A DNA stretch of 64,000 nt from Spirometra erinaceieuropaei (GCA_902702965.1 CACRXP010000114.1:899133-963132); one strand, 5' to 3'; shown: positions 45,192-57,450, numbered from the stretch's first letter. Translations and numbers: made by a program. The notes: a model not told the origin generated them from the sequence alone.

Positions 45192-46170
45192 CAGTGCGTG
45201 ACCTATCTCATGAAATGTTGGCTGAAATTCTGAAATGCGTTTTCGATTAGGAAGGATTACTTGGTCGCGGTTGTGATAATGATTATCGTAAAGCATACTC
45301 TTATAGTATTTTGAACTCAGCAGGATGTCGGCTTTTAAATGCACTTCTTTTCAATCTCCTGTAGAAAGCGTGCTCGGTAAAAAATGACTACTTAAATAGC
45401 ATGCATTTTTCCCATTGATTTTCGATGGTCTCGGAAATTCAAATATATTTCATAGAAACCACAAACAAAAATATACTTTCTTTTAGTCAATCAATAGAGA
45501 ATCACGTCTTCTTTATATTTTATACTTAAGGAAGGAGTATAATTAGGTTTTAAAAATTTTTCTAATTGCCGAATAATTTGGAGCCTGATCATTCGTTGCA
45601 TTAGCGCTAAGTTATTACACTATACAAGGTGCATGCGTTCCGCGCAAAGAAAATCCCATATTTTTCTATGTCATTAAAGAAATATCATACAGGTTCCATA
45701 AAATTTTGCATTGTTGTACATTTCATGAGGAGCAGTGGTAAACGGCCAGGCACGATGCTATGTGAGTGAACACATCGCGGTCTTATAACGTCTCATAATA
45801 AGAAACTTTTTTAAAACCTGATTATATTCCTTCCTTAAGTATAAAATATAAAAAGACACGATTCTCTATTGATTGGCTAAAAGAAAGTATATTTTTGTTG
45901 GTGGTTTCTATGAAAGATATTTGAATTTCCGAGACCATCGAAAATCAATGGGAAAAATGCATGCTACTTAAGAAGTCATTTTTACCGAGCCCGCTTTCTA
46001 CAGGAGATTGAAAAGAAGTGCATTTAAACGCCAACATCCTGCCGAGTTCAAAATAATATAATAGTATGCTTTAAGATAATCATTATCACAACCACGACCA
46101 AGTAATCCTTCCTAATCGAAAACGCATTTCAGAATTTCAGCCAACATTTCATGAGATAGGTCACGCACTG
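45192..46170 (+). mobile_element. Complete foldback MITE-like element (979 bp) with TA duplications
   Basis: Terminal inverted repeats of ~370 bp (45192-45562 and 45808-46170) are ~95 percent alike and start CAGTGCGTGACCTATCTCAT. The element is flanked on each side by TA (45190-45191 and 46171-46172). A 245 bp unique centre separates the arms. TA duplication with CAGT ends is the mark of Tc1/mariner transposons. With no transposase frame it would be a non-autonomous, long-palindrome member. It is the best preserved of at least seven copies or fragments in the window. Confidence 0.85.
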
Positions 46171-49100
46171 TAATTATGTTTGCGACTGAGTAGTTTAGTT
46201 TGGTTTCCGCCTTGTTTGGCATTCTTTGAAGTAAGTCACTGTCTTTAGGTGTATTTGGAATTCCCGATGAGGCTCACCCATGTAGGCTGCAGCCCTTCAC
46301 TTGATTGATGGCCGTTAGCTTATTAAAACACGTTTAATAAACCTACCTAACTTAGCCTCTCGCTGCATAAGGAGGGGAAAGAGAGCGTAAACAGAGCTCG
46401 AAGAGGGTGAAGTCGGTGCGTACATGCTCCCTCCCCCCCCCGGACTCAGCCACTCGCTGGATTAAGAGAATATGGGGTCTCATTCATAAATGGAAGGCCA
46501 CTGAGGGTACCGCTTGGTAATTCGCAGTACATAGTGGATCCGACAGATTTCCACACTCTCGAAACAATTTCATTAGCAAGGCAAATTGGCCACTCGCTGA
46601 ATTCGGATAAGTATTCAAGCAGGGCTCTAGGCCACGCAGAGGGAAGCGCGTGTGAACTTCTATCTAAAGTAAGCAAGGCTGACGTATGAGCAGTCGTCCA
46701 CCAGTGGCACAGTCACTCGCTGGATCGAAATTGAAAAGAAGATGCAAAAAGGCGACAGCTGTAAATTCAGCGTATTCAGAAAATGTTTTGTAGAGAGACA
46801 GTCATATGATATTACTCAAATGCGACTGCAAAACCAAACCCCGCTCTATGGACTATCTCCACAAAGGTTGCTATTGAATTTTATGGAGCGTTTCGCGCAC
46901 ACCATAGAAATGCTGAAGGAGTGCATTAGGTTCCCAACTACGTAGGTATAAACACACGCTATTGCCAACCGGTCCGTTTGTGAGAAGTTCTTTTCCACTG
47001 AAAAAGAGATTAAAGGCGAACACGCGATGGCAATTAATCCTCGGACGAAATTTTGCTGTGCTAATCCTTCCTCGTTACTGATTTTGAATTAATTATATTT
47101 GTTGTTTCGGCGTGGCCTGGGAGATCCCGCCGTCTCCTTTTGTTTTGACGGATTCACGGCTGTCATCCGGGTAAGTCTTATGGGCAGGAAGTTTATTTGC
47201 TTTAATAAGCCGCTGCCTTCCCTGATAAAAGAGGATTAACAGTGCTTACTTTAATAAGAAACGGAGCTTGTCTGCCAGGAAGAAACAGGTTATTTCGAGA
47301 AACGTTTGGTTTTCATGCTCAAACGGAAGATCCGCTGATCAACACATGCACTGTAACGCTATCAAAAGATTCATGCCGGATCGTATACGATTATTAAAGT
47401 GTTTCATTCATTGAATCATGTTCGTCTCACCAAATGTTACTTTAATTAATCAGATCAAGTTAAATCCTTTTTGAAGAATAAGAAAAAAGGCAATCTGCGA
47501 AAAATAAGCAGATGTGCGAATATATTCAAACCAACCAGAAGACGCCCAAAAAACATATTACATTATGCCTGGTTATATGAAAAGAAAAAAAAAGAACTAA
47601 AAGGTGTATTTTGTTAGAAAATGCAAATACTAGACTATCGCGAAGATGACTGATCTTAATTTGCAGATGGTAATAAAACCTGTCGATAGAAACTGAACAA
47701 ATGGGCGGCATTTGCATATGTGCTTAAAGGTACTTTTAAAGCATCTTATCCCTAAATATTATCCAAGACTTTGTTACACATGTCTTCTGGCGGCTAACCA
47801 ACTGTCGGATGTCCGAGTGCGCGTCTCTTAATGAGGCTGCAGTAGATCGATGCCCTTTTTGATTTTCTTCTCCTGACATGCGGTTCAATGTGTAGAGGAG
47901 GATCTTGCTTGTTTATGTAGATAGAGATGTCATTAGAAATAGAAGTTGTATACTTTCACAAAAATCGGTTGCAAGTAAAGAGCGCTTTCGAGCACTCATT
48001 GGTATATCCACCGTCTCAGTTAGGCTCAAGTTTGTTCAAACTTGACAGAGCGGAAGTCGGCGGCATTCGGTAAGAAAAATACATTGCTAAAACGACACCA
48101 GGGCAATTCATGTTAGGTCGTAGCCCACACCCTCATTATAGGGCTGTATCTGAGGTTGTGAAGGTAAACTACCCTAGCCTGGAAACTGCAAAATTGGATG
48201 GTCAGTCAAGCGACATCACGGCCATCTTTTCGATGCAGTCCGTCCAAACGTCGCAATATTGGCTACTGCTTCGCTGCAGGGTTCACTGTGGTTTTTTTTG
48301 GTTCTGACGAAGATACACTTATAATGTTGGAAGCGCAGACAAAAATATTCGCTTGCGTATCTAGATTCGTCACCTCATCTTGTACTCTCACGGTGAGTAT
48401 TCGCATGCATTCGCTAAAGCAGCAATTTCGACACATACGTAATACCAAACACTGGTTATACAGGCTTCGGCTGGATAAAATGACCTCCCTAATGGTTGCT
48501 TCAAAACGCCTAATTTATCAGCTACAAGTCTATTCCCCTCTGTTACCTGTCTCTCTCAAAGTCGACAGTCCATAAGTGCAGCAATTACTGATTTCGTACC
48601 TCTCTACTGACAGATAACGCCAAAAAATATTGACTCAATACGCCTCTATGAGGCATTCCAAGCATATAACATAGCGTAACAGTTAACCGCAGGGCGTCGT
48701 TTTCCGGAATCACGAATCTGGTTAGTTGCCCTCTCTAGTTCCAGAGATATGCAGCCTGGACGTCATTCAGGTTTTACCCTCCAGCCTGTCGGTCTTCCCG
48801 GGATATGAACTTGTTTGTGGGTAACAAAGTTCCCTGTGAAATGGTAAAATTTAAGAGGTGGCAATTACCCACCCCTTCTGTTTACTATATTACTATATAT
48901 TTACTATATATCACTCCAACTACAATTTCAACAACATACCGTCCAAATTTAACTCAGAACCTTTTAAGCAAGTGTTGCAGTAAGGATGAGCTGAGTCTGC
49001 AGTCACTGTAGAAACGCCGAAAAGCTCGCTTATGAAAAAAGTGCGGACATTTACGAAACCAGTATAGGTAAACTTTGTAATGAGATTCAGGTTTATTTTG

Positions 49101-49539
49101 TGATAAATGGGTTCCCAACGGTTAGCAAGAATTCCGGCCACTGGTATTTGCTAATATAAAGTTTAGACTACTATTCCATTTATGTGGAGAGTGTTCAGCC
49201 AGCATGTCGCTTGCAAGCAGGACCAAAAACGAATTCCCATTATCGACATAATACAAAACGTTTGTTCGGATATGCAAACTACGAACCTTAATAGTACAGT
49301 ACCTCCGAAATTAATGAAAGCTTGTTGGAGTGTCTGGAGATGGGCAGTTATTTTGAACCGAGCTTGGGTTCTTCCAATAATTTTTGTGTAAAATGTTATT
49401 AAAGATATTGGGTTAAACCGCATGCACATCAGAATTTCGCGGACCTATGTGGGGTCTCCAAATGAAAGTACGATGGTCAATTGTCTCCGCATAGCCTATC
49501 CTTCATTCATATGCCAGAGTCTAAAATCCCTCTTTTTAT
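46171..49539. other. No recognised gene (3.4 kb)
   Basis: The word CACTCGCTG(G/A) occurs three times at 46451, 46591 and 46713, possibly a decayed tandem unit of ~120-140 bp. A C-run is at about 46431-46440. Frames up to 125 codons are not recognisable. Confidence 0.45.
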
Positions 49540-49755
49540 GTTTTATTATCATTACCATTGTCAGTCCTATCATTTCCCCCTGTATCATAATCGACATCGT
49601 CATCATCACCGGCAACAGCAATATCATTGATGCCATGGTCGTCGCTACCATAATCGCCATCGTCACCACAACCACCATTATTACAAGCAACATCATCAGT
49701 ACCAACATCCGCGATATCTCGAACTTAATCATTAGCATTATTAACATTCTCCACA
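49540..49755 (+). repeat. Degenerate ATC/ACC trinucleotide tract
   Basis: A ~215 bp stretch rich in ATC, ACC and ATT triplets (ATCGTCATCATCACC and similar), an old microsatellite. It keeps a long Ile/Thr-rich frame open on the plus strand (49422-50036) and a Met/Ile-rich one on the minus strand. Confidence 0.7.
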
Positions 49756-49759
49756 CTAG

Positions 49760-50032
49760 ACATTATCATATCTTTAATAACGTGTTCACGTTGACGGCTT
49801 CCGAATTCCGCCATGAAAACGAAAAATATTTGAAGCTTTCAGACATCTGCTTGGAGGTTCATGAAATAGCCGCCTACTTTCCGGTGGTCAGACAAACATG
49901 GAGGAAAAGATTGCACTTTAAATTTTGCTCGAAGTCATGCGGTCATGGTGACAGCTGCTTGACTGTCAAACCGTGCTACAGGCACTTGCAAAACAGGGGT
50001 TGCCTCTGCGCCAGAATTGTTGGAAGGCAATG
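49760..50032 (+). CDS. Candidate exon, Cys-rich, unidentified
   Basis: The frame stays open through this interval and closes exactly inside a strong donor: ...GGCAATG|GTAAGC at 50032/50033, where the next codon of the frame would be TAA. An acceptor (CTCCACACTAG) precedes it at 49759. Both ends are phase 2. The product has YLKLSDICLEVHEIAAYFPV in its middle and six closely spaced Cys near its end (CSKSCGHGDSC, C, CLC). I do not recognise the family. The upstream trinucleotide tract inflates the open frame, so the exon rests on its splice sites and composition only. Confidence 0.27.
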
Positions 50033-50179
50033 GTAAGCGTCTTTTATGCAGAAAGAGAATCGATGCTCTCAGGCAACGCACAGTCTATGCCAGTGCTTAT
50101 GGACAAGATTGGATTTTTGCATTTAGCATTCGTGTGGTTGTGGTGGTGGTGTTCTGTATAGAAGTTGGGATCATTAGAT

Positions 50180-50270
50180 CAGAACTACCAGTAGGATTTA
50201 ACTTGAAGCTCGCCGACCATTCCAGTAGACTTAAGTCCTATTAGAGTGGCTCAGATGAAACCACGGCGTA
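50180..50270 (+). repeat. PLE-D-type terminal repeat fragment
   Basis: GTAGGATTTAACTTGAAGCT and ACTTAAGTCCTATTAGAGTG correspond to the minus strand of 33013-33080 (GGGGTTTAACTTGCAGATCG and ACTTAATTCCTATTACAGTG). Confidence 0.6.
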
Positions 50271-50619
50271 ACCTGACAGACATTATTTTTAGTTCCGATA
50301 TCTGAAAGACTCAAAAATACCAAAAGGAGCCATTGCACTTGGTGATTTTTCTAACAGTCGCGAAGTATTTTTCGCTACATTCTGCCAACGCCAAACATAT
50401 TCGGTAAAACAAATGACATCTGCCGGTAATATCGATTCAAACGGACGCCAAAATTTCTCACGGAGGTTTATTTATTGTCTTATGTGTTTCAACAAGTGCT
50501 TGCGATGACTGGTTGTTTGGAAATGCAGAAGATGCGGAATTCCAAGCAAAACCAAACTTTGCATTTCCAAACTGCAGTAAGTTTGACTTGACCACAGCCA
50601 GAAAGCCGAAATCAATGAT

Positions 50620-51330
50620 CTATTTGCCAACTTGATGGCTATCAATGTGAATATCTCCTTCATTTCTAGTGCTATTTTCAATATTATTGTTTTGTGATGA
50701 AGGAGGTGCAATGGATGGTTCAAAAATGTTTCATTCAACCGGCCTTTCGGATTCTAACTTGAACCCATTTTGAGAAAGGCAAACATGTAGCAGTAGTGAG
50801 ATCTAATTATTCCGGATCTCAGTCGGTGCTCAATCAACGATACTCAACAACACTCGCAAATTCTAGAAGCCGATATTCCTACGGGAACGGACAAGCAAGA
50901 GCTCTGGAAGCTGCTTTAGTCATCTCCTGCGTGCGGCAAACAGCAGTGTCTTCAGTAAAAACTGCACTTTTTTGGAGAATCTCCTTGTTCTCGGATGTGG
51001 ACTTTAATCCCATTTAGTGAGCATTACCCTGCTCATAAAATAAGTCATTTTAAATTCCTGTTTCGAGATTTGCTTGGAAAGGTTTCAAGAGATAATGCAA
51101 TTAAAATGGAAAAATTTTGGACAAATGCGCAACCAATAGGGGAATGTCGAGGGATTTATAGACGAGGAAGATAGGAAGTCTGGCGAAATCCTTGTAGGTA
51201 AACTTTATGGGTATACCTACTAATACTACTGCAAAATGTATAGGCGACTACGTACTATGAGTTGAGAATTTAGGGGACAAACTTTGCGCATAATCGAATC
51301 CAAATAAATAAGGTTTTTATCACCAAAGTA
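50620..51330 (-). repeat. Hammerhead-like non-coding repeat (RZ), copy 2
   Basis: Minus orientation; the hairpin GGGTTC..GAATCC with GAAAGGCC lies at about 50743-50766. Aligns with 51940-52640 over at least 600 bp, and with 31080-31475. It forms a direct tandem with the next copy, the GAAAGG motifs being 1241 bp apart. Confidence 0.7.
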
Positions 51331-51939
51331 TCTTTGGAATACATCACGCTCGAACAACCCATTATTCGCTAATGTCAGATATAAACTAGATTGGAATCGC
51401 TACAACTGCATTCGATTCCAGCTTTTAAAGACGTATTTGACAAAATTCACGGAAGGCACTCCAATTATTTGTCCTTTGACTTAGGGAATGGGTCCTATTT
51501 TCGTACAATACATATTTTAAGGCAACGCTATTAATGATACATTTCAACAAATTGGGCGGAAATGAACAGGCAAATTCGGAGTTAGCTAACTGTGTTAAAC
51601 CACATACCTGCGTCGGATCACCTTCATACTAGAAGGCATTCATATATGAGGGAAACATTTTCTGTAGAAATTTTTGTCAACTCAAAATTATATTTTTTGT
51701 TTTACGTGGATCTGGTAAACCCTTCCATTTTCAGTAAAGTAGAAAGTATGTCTGATTTGAAAATATCAACATACATATTTGTGTGCGGTTAGATTCCAAG
51801 AAGCTATAGCAACAAGCACCGACAATACGTTGTTTTAACTTACATATTTTTTCTTGCATCATTCACAACGGCGAAATGACCATCCGTCTTAACTTCCGAA
51901 TATGCGGTAAAATGCTTTCAGTGTTGTTGCTGTTGAAAA
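51331..51939. other. Spacer between RZ copies; nothing recognised
   Basis: AT-rich. May be the variable part of the RZ unit, but no second copy of it was identified with certainty. Confidence 0.4.
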
Positions 51940-52640
51940 AAAGGATATACAGTGGATGGTTCAAAAATGGTTCATTCAACTGACCTTTCAGATTCTCACT
52001 TGAACCCATTTAGAGGGCAGAAAACATGTAACAGTAGTAACATCTAATAAGGCCGGATCTCAAGTATGTACTCGAATGTACCCCCAAATTCAAATAGGCC
52101 AATATTCTCACGGGATCTGACAAGCAGGAGCTGCGGAAGCTGCTTTAGTCATCTCCCGCCTACGACAAACAGCAGTATCTTTTGTAAAATCTGCACTTTT
52201 TGGAGAATTTCCTTCGGATCGGATGTGGACTTTAATCCCATTTAACGAGCACTTCCTCGCCCATAAAGCAAGCCATTTTAATTCCCATTTCAGGACTTTT
52301 TCGGAAGATTTCGAAGAGATCATGCAATTGGAATGCAGGACTCCGGGACAAATGCGTAGCCAATAGGGAAAAGTCGAAAAGGATTAGAAACTTTCAACCC
52401 CTGCGAAACGTCCGTTCGTAAACGTTATGAAATATGTTGGGTATTGTTCGGAGCGTTTTGATTTCAAAAAAGATAATAATAATATTTTGCACAGAAAGCA
52501 CAATGTATAGGCATGCACGCAACTAGATCCCTTACGTCGAGACTTTGCAGAGCAAACTTTGCACCCAATCGAATAAAAATTGGGGAAGGTTTTTTATCAT
52601 AAAAGTTTATTTGAAATACATCAAGTCAGAATAAACCAAC
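51940..52640 (-). repeat. Hammerhead-like non-coding repeat (RZ), copy 3
   Basis: Here the minus strand reads GGGTTCAAGTGAGAATC, GAAAGGTCAGTTG, which is closest to the PLE-A motif GAAACGTCAGGC. The rest aligns with copy 2, including CTGCACTTTTTGGAGAAT, GGATGTGGACTTTAATCCCA and ACAAATGCG..CCAATAGGG on the plus strand. Confidence 0.7.
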
Positions 52641-52649
52641 GTGTAAAAC

Positions 52650-53198
52650 TTGGGTTTGCGAAATACAAGCCATATATTTTCCACGTACGAAAAACCATGA
52701 ATTTACGTGCGGTATTCAAAATTGATCAAATGGAGTTTATAAAAATTTTTCAGTGGATTTTAGCCATTTGTTAACTGTACAAGTCATATTCGTATTTGCA
52801 GAAACATACTGTTTTATGAACGGACGTTTTACGATATTTAACAATCCCACAATCAGAAACCTCTTTAAAACCAAATTATGCATTTCTTTCGAGTATAAGA
52901 TCGAAAACATGCGTAGTGCTTGACCAAATAAGCAAAATAATGAATATTTATATGCATGTTTTCCATGAAATATAATGGAATATTTGAGGACATCGAGAGT
53001 TAATGAAAACATGCAAAAAAATGAAAAGTAGTCATTCCTCAAAAAGCATTGTTTTGGCATGCAGTCGGAAAGAAGTTTTTTCGAAAGCCGGCATATTTAG
53101 TTAACTGAATTACTTAATAATCATGCTGCACCTTGATTTTGAAACGAAAATGCATTTCGGAATTTCGGTTAACATTTCATGAGTTAGCCCACCTACTG
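52650..53198 (+). mobile_element. Foldback MITE-like element, copy 3 (left arm lost)
   Basis: Centre and right arm of the family. It ends TTCATGAGTTAGCCCACC then TACTG, identical in layout to 38096. The left arm is missing at the junction with RZ copy 3. Confidence 0.62.
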
Positions 53199-53739
53199 CA
53201 CATATATTCTACTGCCATATTCGCAACGGCGAAATGACCAACAGTTTTGACGTTCAAACATGACGTAAAATAATTTTATGCGTGGTGTAATTTATGCGAA
53301 CACGTTACTTAGCTAGAGATCCGGGGAAACTTGAACGGCATTTTGTTGAGCGAGTATGCGTGCGCATTTCATTAGCTCTCGTCGGGGCAGTGCGTTTATA
53401 GGGTAGTAAGGGACACAGGCACAACAGGTGTGGGATAAAAGAAGTCGATTAAAGGGAGAGAGAGAAGGGAGAGGAGGCAGTGAGTTAGGAAGGGCAGTGA
53501 GGCCTAGGGGTAGGGTGTGGAGGAGTGCATGCAGGAGTGGGGTCTGCTCCAGTTCCTTCTGTGCGTACGACACCCGCTTTCGCAACCCAAACTGACTAGA
53601 AGGAAATAAAAGACTCTTTTATGCAGTAAAAGGACCAGGGGATTTTTCGGGCGAAGGGTCGCCCCTTGCGAGTGTATACCGTAAAGATATGGTTTTAACA
53701 TTAAGCGCATACGTGCTGGTGATCTGTACGGCAATTGTG
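53199..53739. other. No recognised feature; purine-rich tract
   Basis: A GA-rich stretch at about 53452-53480 and nothing else recognised. Confidence 0.4.
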
Positions 53740-53830
53740 GTCATCTGATGAGAACTATCAGTAGGGTTAAGTTTGTAGCTCACTAGCCAGACCAGCTGTC
53801 GACATGAGTCAAACAACGTCCTCATCAAAC
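53740..53830 (+). repeat. PLE-D-type terminal repeat fragment
   Basis: AACTATCAGTAGGGTTAAGT and TGTAGCTCACTAGCCAG match 50180-50240 and the minus strand of 33042-33090. Confidence 0.5.
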
Positions 53831-54169
53831 AGCGTTTTGAAATTGAATGCCTGATAGCTATAACTAACAGCAATGGCAATCGATTCAGTTGGATTACAGG
53901 TATGGAGTATTTTTTCGCGCATTCGGTAAACGCTTCTGGTTTTTTTGCAGAAACTGACATATATAGGCAGCTGTTAAGATCACTCCGATTGGACGCACAC
54001 GCGTCTTCCCTTTATTCGTTATGCAACTATCTAGGAAAAATAGTTGTTCGACTAATCAGCAGAGCCGTAGCTCCAAACAAAACCGAACTTCCTGAGGGGT
54101 CTAGTTAACAGAGAGCGAACCAGGCACCTCTGGCAGACAGATCGAACGAAATAGGTTGACCGTCATTTC

Positions 54170-54450
54170 CGACGATGTCCACCGTGTGCTTACAACAAGA
54201 ACAGAGCAAGCATTTTGGTTTGCGCGTTAATTACTTTTTAATGAGAGTGAACTTGCGCAGCCTCTATCGCACTCTCCCCTCCTCCCCCACCTGAGTCCCG
54301 TGTCAAAACAAAGTGGAGAAGACCGGAGGTGGAAAGGGGCGCAGGTGGCTGGCGGGGCTGTACTTGCATCTAGGCGTACCACCACATCCCCTGGTTCATA
54401 GCAAACACTTGACCAGGATTTCGACTAACAAGAGCACTAAAATAGGTCAG
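54170..54450 (+). repeat. REP-G repeat, copy 5
   Basis: GACGATGTCCACCGTGTGCT, AGAAGACCGGAGGTGGAAAG, CATCTAGGCGTACCACCACA and CCCCTGGTTCATAGCAAACA. The longest copy without an expanded microsatellite. Confidence 0.72.
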
Positions 54451-54654
54451 AGAATGGAGACTGAACACCATGCTTACGACCCGTATACCCGGTGGGATCG
54501 CAAGCTAATCAACTGATGTGGAACCAGCGACCACACTTAGAAAGATTACTTCATTGCAATGCTGACAATTGTGCGAAATGCTCCAATGATATTTCAGACG
54601 CGCCAGGGTATTAGCTCTTCAGTGAACCTCCATTCGCCGTCTGTAATATATTTT

Positions 54655-55315
54655 GCTAGAAAAAATGACTACTTAGTAAAAATGCATGGTCGCCTACTGT
54701 GTGTTGATGTTAGTGCGAATTCAAGCATATCTTACTAAAAAATGCACAAAATTATTGATTTTTTAACTATTTGTTAGTAAATCACGTCATCCTTAACATT
54801 TTTTCTCACTGATAGTGTTCCTCATCATGAGTGTTTGTAAACCATGCAATGTCCATTTAAATGGCATCAAAAATCCACACTCCTTGCAAAATTTTAGGCG
54901 CTCTGTTTGGCATAGATGTATATGTAATTGTCTATACAGTATGTACCCTAGGCCCATCCTTGCCAAAGATCCAACGCAAAATTTGCTACAATTCAGATAT
55001 GCCCTTTTACGTTTAAAATTTGAAGATGACGTCGTTTTACAACGGAGGCATATAGGGGGTGTTATTTTTATAAATACTTTTTTATCACATGTATTTCAAT
55101 TTATAAGAGACAGAAAGTGTTATTATCTAAATAGCCACATTTGGCGAATGTGGTTTTTGCATGCGTTTGAAAAGGAGTGCATTTAAAATTCAAGGTCGTG
55201 GAGTGTCTGAAAAATTATCTGATTTTGCCATGAGGCAACCCTGCTTAAGCAATCCTTCATAACGGGATATTCATTTCAGTAGATCCATTAGCATATCGCG
55301 AGATCTGTCACCGAC
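54655..55315 (+). mobile_element. Foldback MITE-like element, diverged copy
   Basis: The left part (AAAAAATGACTACTTAGTAA, AATCACGTCATCCTTAACAT) and the right part (GGAGTGCATTTAAA, AATCCTTCATAACG, GAGATCTGTCACCGACTTTA) follow the order of 45370-46172. The 123-codon plus frame inside is not recognisable. Confidence 0.55.
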
Positions 55316-56141
55316 TTTAGGTTTGCCCTACGCAAATACAGCAATGATGGGTTGTTTTATTAAACCAGAGATCGTTGGATATGCCCTAATTTAGGATGAA
55401 ATAGGAGGCGGTCGCTTTTGATCGGATGTTTGGATTTGGAGGTCATTTACATGCTACCGACAAAAGACAACACACCGGAATGATTATCTCAGGCCGCTTT
55501 TTTCACATGTTGATGCGCTTTCTACCTAAACGGGACATCAGCCGACTACCGGACACTTACTTTTAAACTCCTGACAGTGCGAAGGCAGTGAGTATCAACC
55601 TATCCTGACTGCAGCCCTGCGTGCGAGTACGCACCAACTGCTGCTATCCGCTAGTTTAATGCTCTTTGGATATATACCTAATATTCCCGGGGATCACATA
55701 ACTTCCGAATGCACCGTAAGTCCGACTGAAATCTCACCTAGCGCATTTAGATCCCTCGTTTTCTAGAAAAACGGCATTACGGGTTGTTTAGTTCATACTC
55801 TTTTTAAGCCAGTCTGTGGTTTTCAAACATAAATGTCCGACCAGAAGAAAGTCGTTTATGCTCCTATCGATGATGTGCAGCCTTATCTTCTCTGCGTAGA
55901 AAGCAGTTCATCAAGTACCTGTATCATATATCCCAAGGTATTTAAGACTTGAATAGGTTGGGGTTCGATTCAAAATGTTCACTAAGTGTCCTTTTGGTCA
56001 TGTGATATTAGCTTAGAGTCCAGTGTCCCCCTGATATTAAACAAGACGTCTACACTCGCGGATTCTACGGGTGTACTTGAAGCAGAGAATTCGGCTCCTT
56101 TGCATTCGGCTTCAAATTTGAACCGCTTTACTGGCATATGA
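55316..56141. other. No recognised feature except a SINE S1 tail
   Basis: The minus strand of 55459-55500 has a short S1 tail remnant (CATTCCGGTGTGTTGTCTTTTGTC region). The remainder is unrecognised. Confidence 0.4.
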
Positions 56142-56501
56142 CTACCGGTTTCCACTGGGAAACTTTCGAAGGGGTATGGGGACTTCCTGTGTTAATATGA
56201 GGTCGTTTAACTGCTTGTGGCTCAAAAGTTGATATATGACCCGGCAATGACTGTAATTCACACGACTGAAATATTTCTTACCGAGGGTTTGAAAGGCCTT
56301 GTCGAAGACGACCATCGTATCCTCCACAACAAGCGGATAGCAAGCACGCTGTATTAAGTCTGCAATAAATGGTGGCCGGTAAGGTCTTTCAGTCAAATTG
56401 ACGACGTCAACCTCCCCGAATGAAGTGAATAAAAAGACTATCATAATTAGTGAAAAAACAAGTAACATCTCGTTTATTCCAGACGAATAATTTTCACTCA
56501 A
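56142..56501 (-). other. Unidentified 119-codon open frame
   Basis: The first 35 residues are hydrophobic (LLVFSLIMIVFLFTSF), like a signal or membrane segment, and the rest is protein-like (RPYRPPFIADLIQRACYP, LLSHKQLNDLI). No family was recognised and no clear splice sites were found. The length is within chance expectation. Confidence 0.15.
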
Positions 56502-56619
56502 TTAGTCTTAGAATAAATTCTGGCTGTATGAGGGTGGGCAAACCAGGATGAGGAATAAACGCCTAATCTTAGCAAATTCACATAATCCGTTATCATCAGC
56601 TTATCTCCTTCTTGTTCTC

Positions 56620-57450
56620 CAAAATTTCGCATTTTGCTGAGGAAATATAAAATTAAAGGGCGGAGCTACTTGACGTTTCAAATTAGGAGGCGTCCGGGGA
56701 CAATAATGATACACAACAATCTTCCCCAACCGTCTGGTATTCAGTCTAGCGTTCGACAGGTTTGTATCCTGTCGCCCATTCCGTTTGACTGCTGTATTGA
56801 CTGGATTCTCGAAAGGACCCTACACGAAGGCGATGGTGTTGAATTTGCACCCCGACACCGACTGACTGATCTCGACTATGCCGATGCTATTACCTTCCTC
56901 GCTTCAAGTCTCACTTCCTCGCTGCAGTCTATGGTGCCACGTGTGAACGAGGTCGTTAAATCGGTCGGTTTATCCATAAACGCTGGAAAGACTATAGTGT
57001 TTTTCAAGCTGCATCCCTGACCAGGAGAAGGCACCTCTCCAGATTGAGGCTGTCAACTTGAAAAAGTAGACAGTTATAAATACCTGTAGGCGAGGCTGCT
57101 GCCTAATGACCAGAGTAAGGATGATATTGCCTCCCAAATCGATACTGCCCGCCGAGTTTTATCAAGCTTTAGAAAATGTCTATAGATACAATGTGACTTC
57201 TCCATTGGCACTAAGATTCGCACGTACCGTGCATCTGTCGGCTCTGTCCTTCTCTATGTTTGTGGATGCTGGGCTGCGCGCGTGGAGAACGAACGAAAAC
57301 GTGAGGTAATTGACCATCGCTGATTGAGGATCAAGCTTCGTGCGAATTACGCCGACTTGTCTCACATGAGACAGTCCGCGCTTGCTGTGACAACATCGCA
57401 AGGGTAACTCAGACCATCCAAGATACAGACGACATTTTGGGACATAACAT
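56620..57450 (+). pseudogene. LINE reverse transcriptase, C-terminal half
   Basis: Plus-strand blocks: SSVRQVCILSPIPFDCCIDW and ILERTLHEGDGVEFAPRHRL (motif B region), LTDLDYADAITFLASS (motif C), VNEVVKSVGLSINAGKTIVF (motif D), then in later frames KVDSYKYL, SIGTKIRTYRASVGSVLLYV and CGCW (motif E/thumb), and a NYADLSHMRQSAL block. The YADD of active enzymes is YADA here: the second catalytic Asp is lost. The sequence stops matching at about 57450. The remainder of the protein is found at 58585-58785. Confidence 0.85.

Noticed and set aside
49422..49755. N-terminal part of the 204-codon frame as a membrane protein
   Set aside because: The Ile/Thr-rich hydrophobic stretch is the translation of a degenerate ATC/ACC microsatellite.
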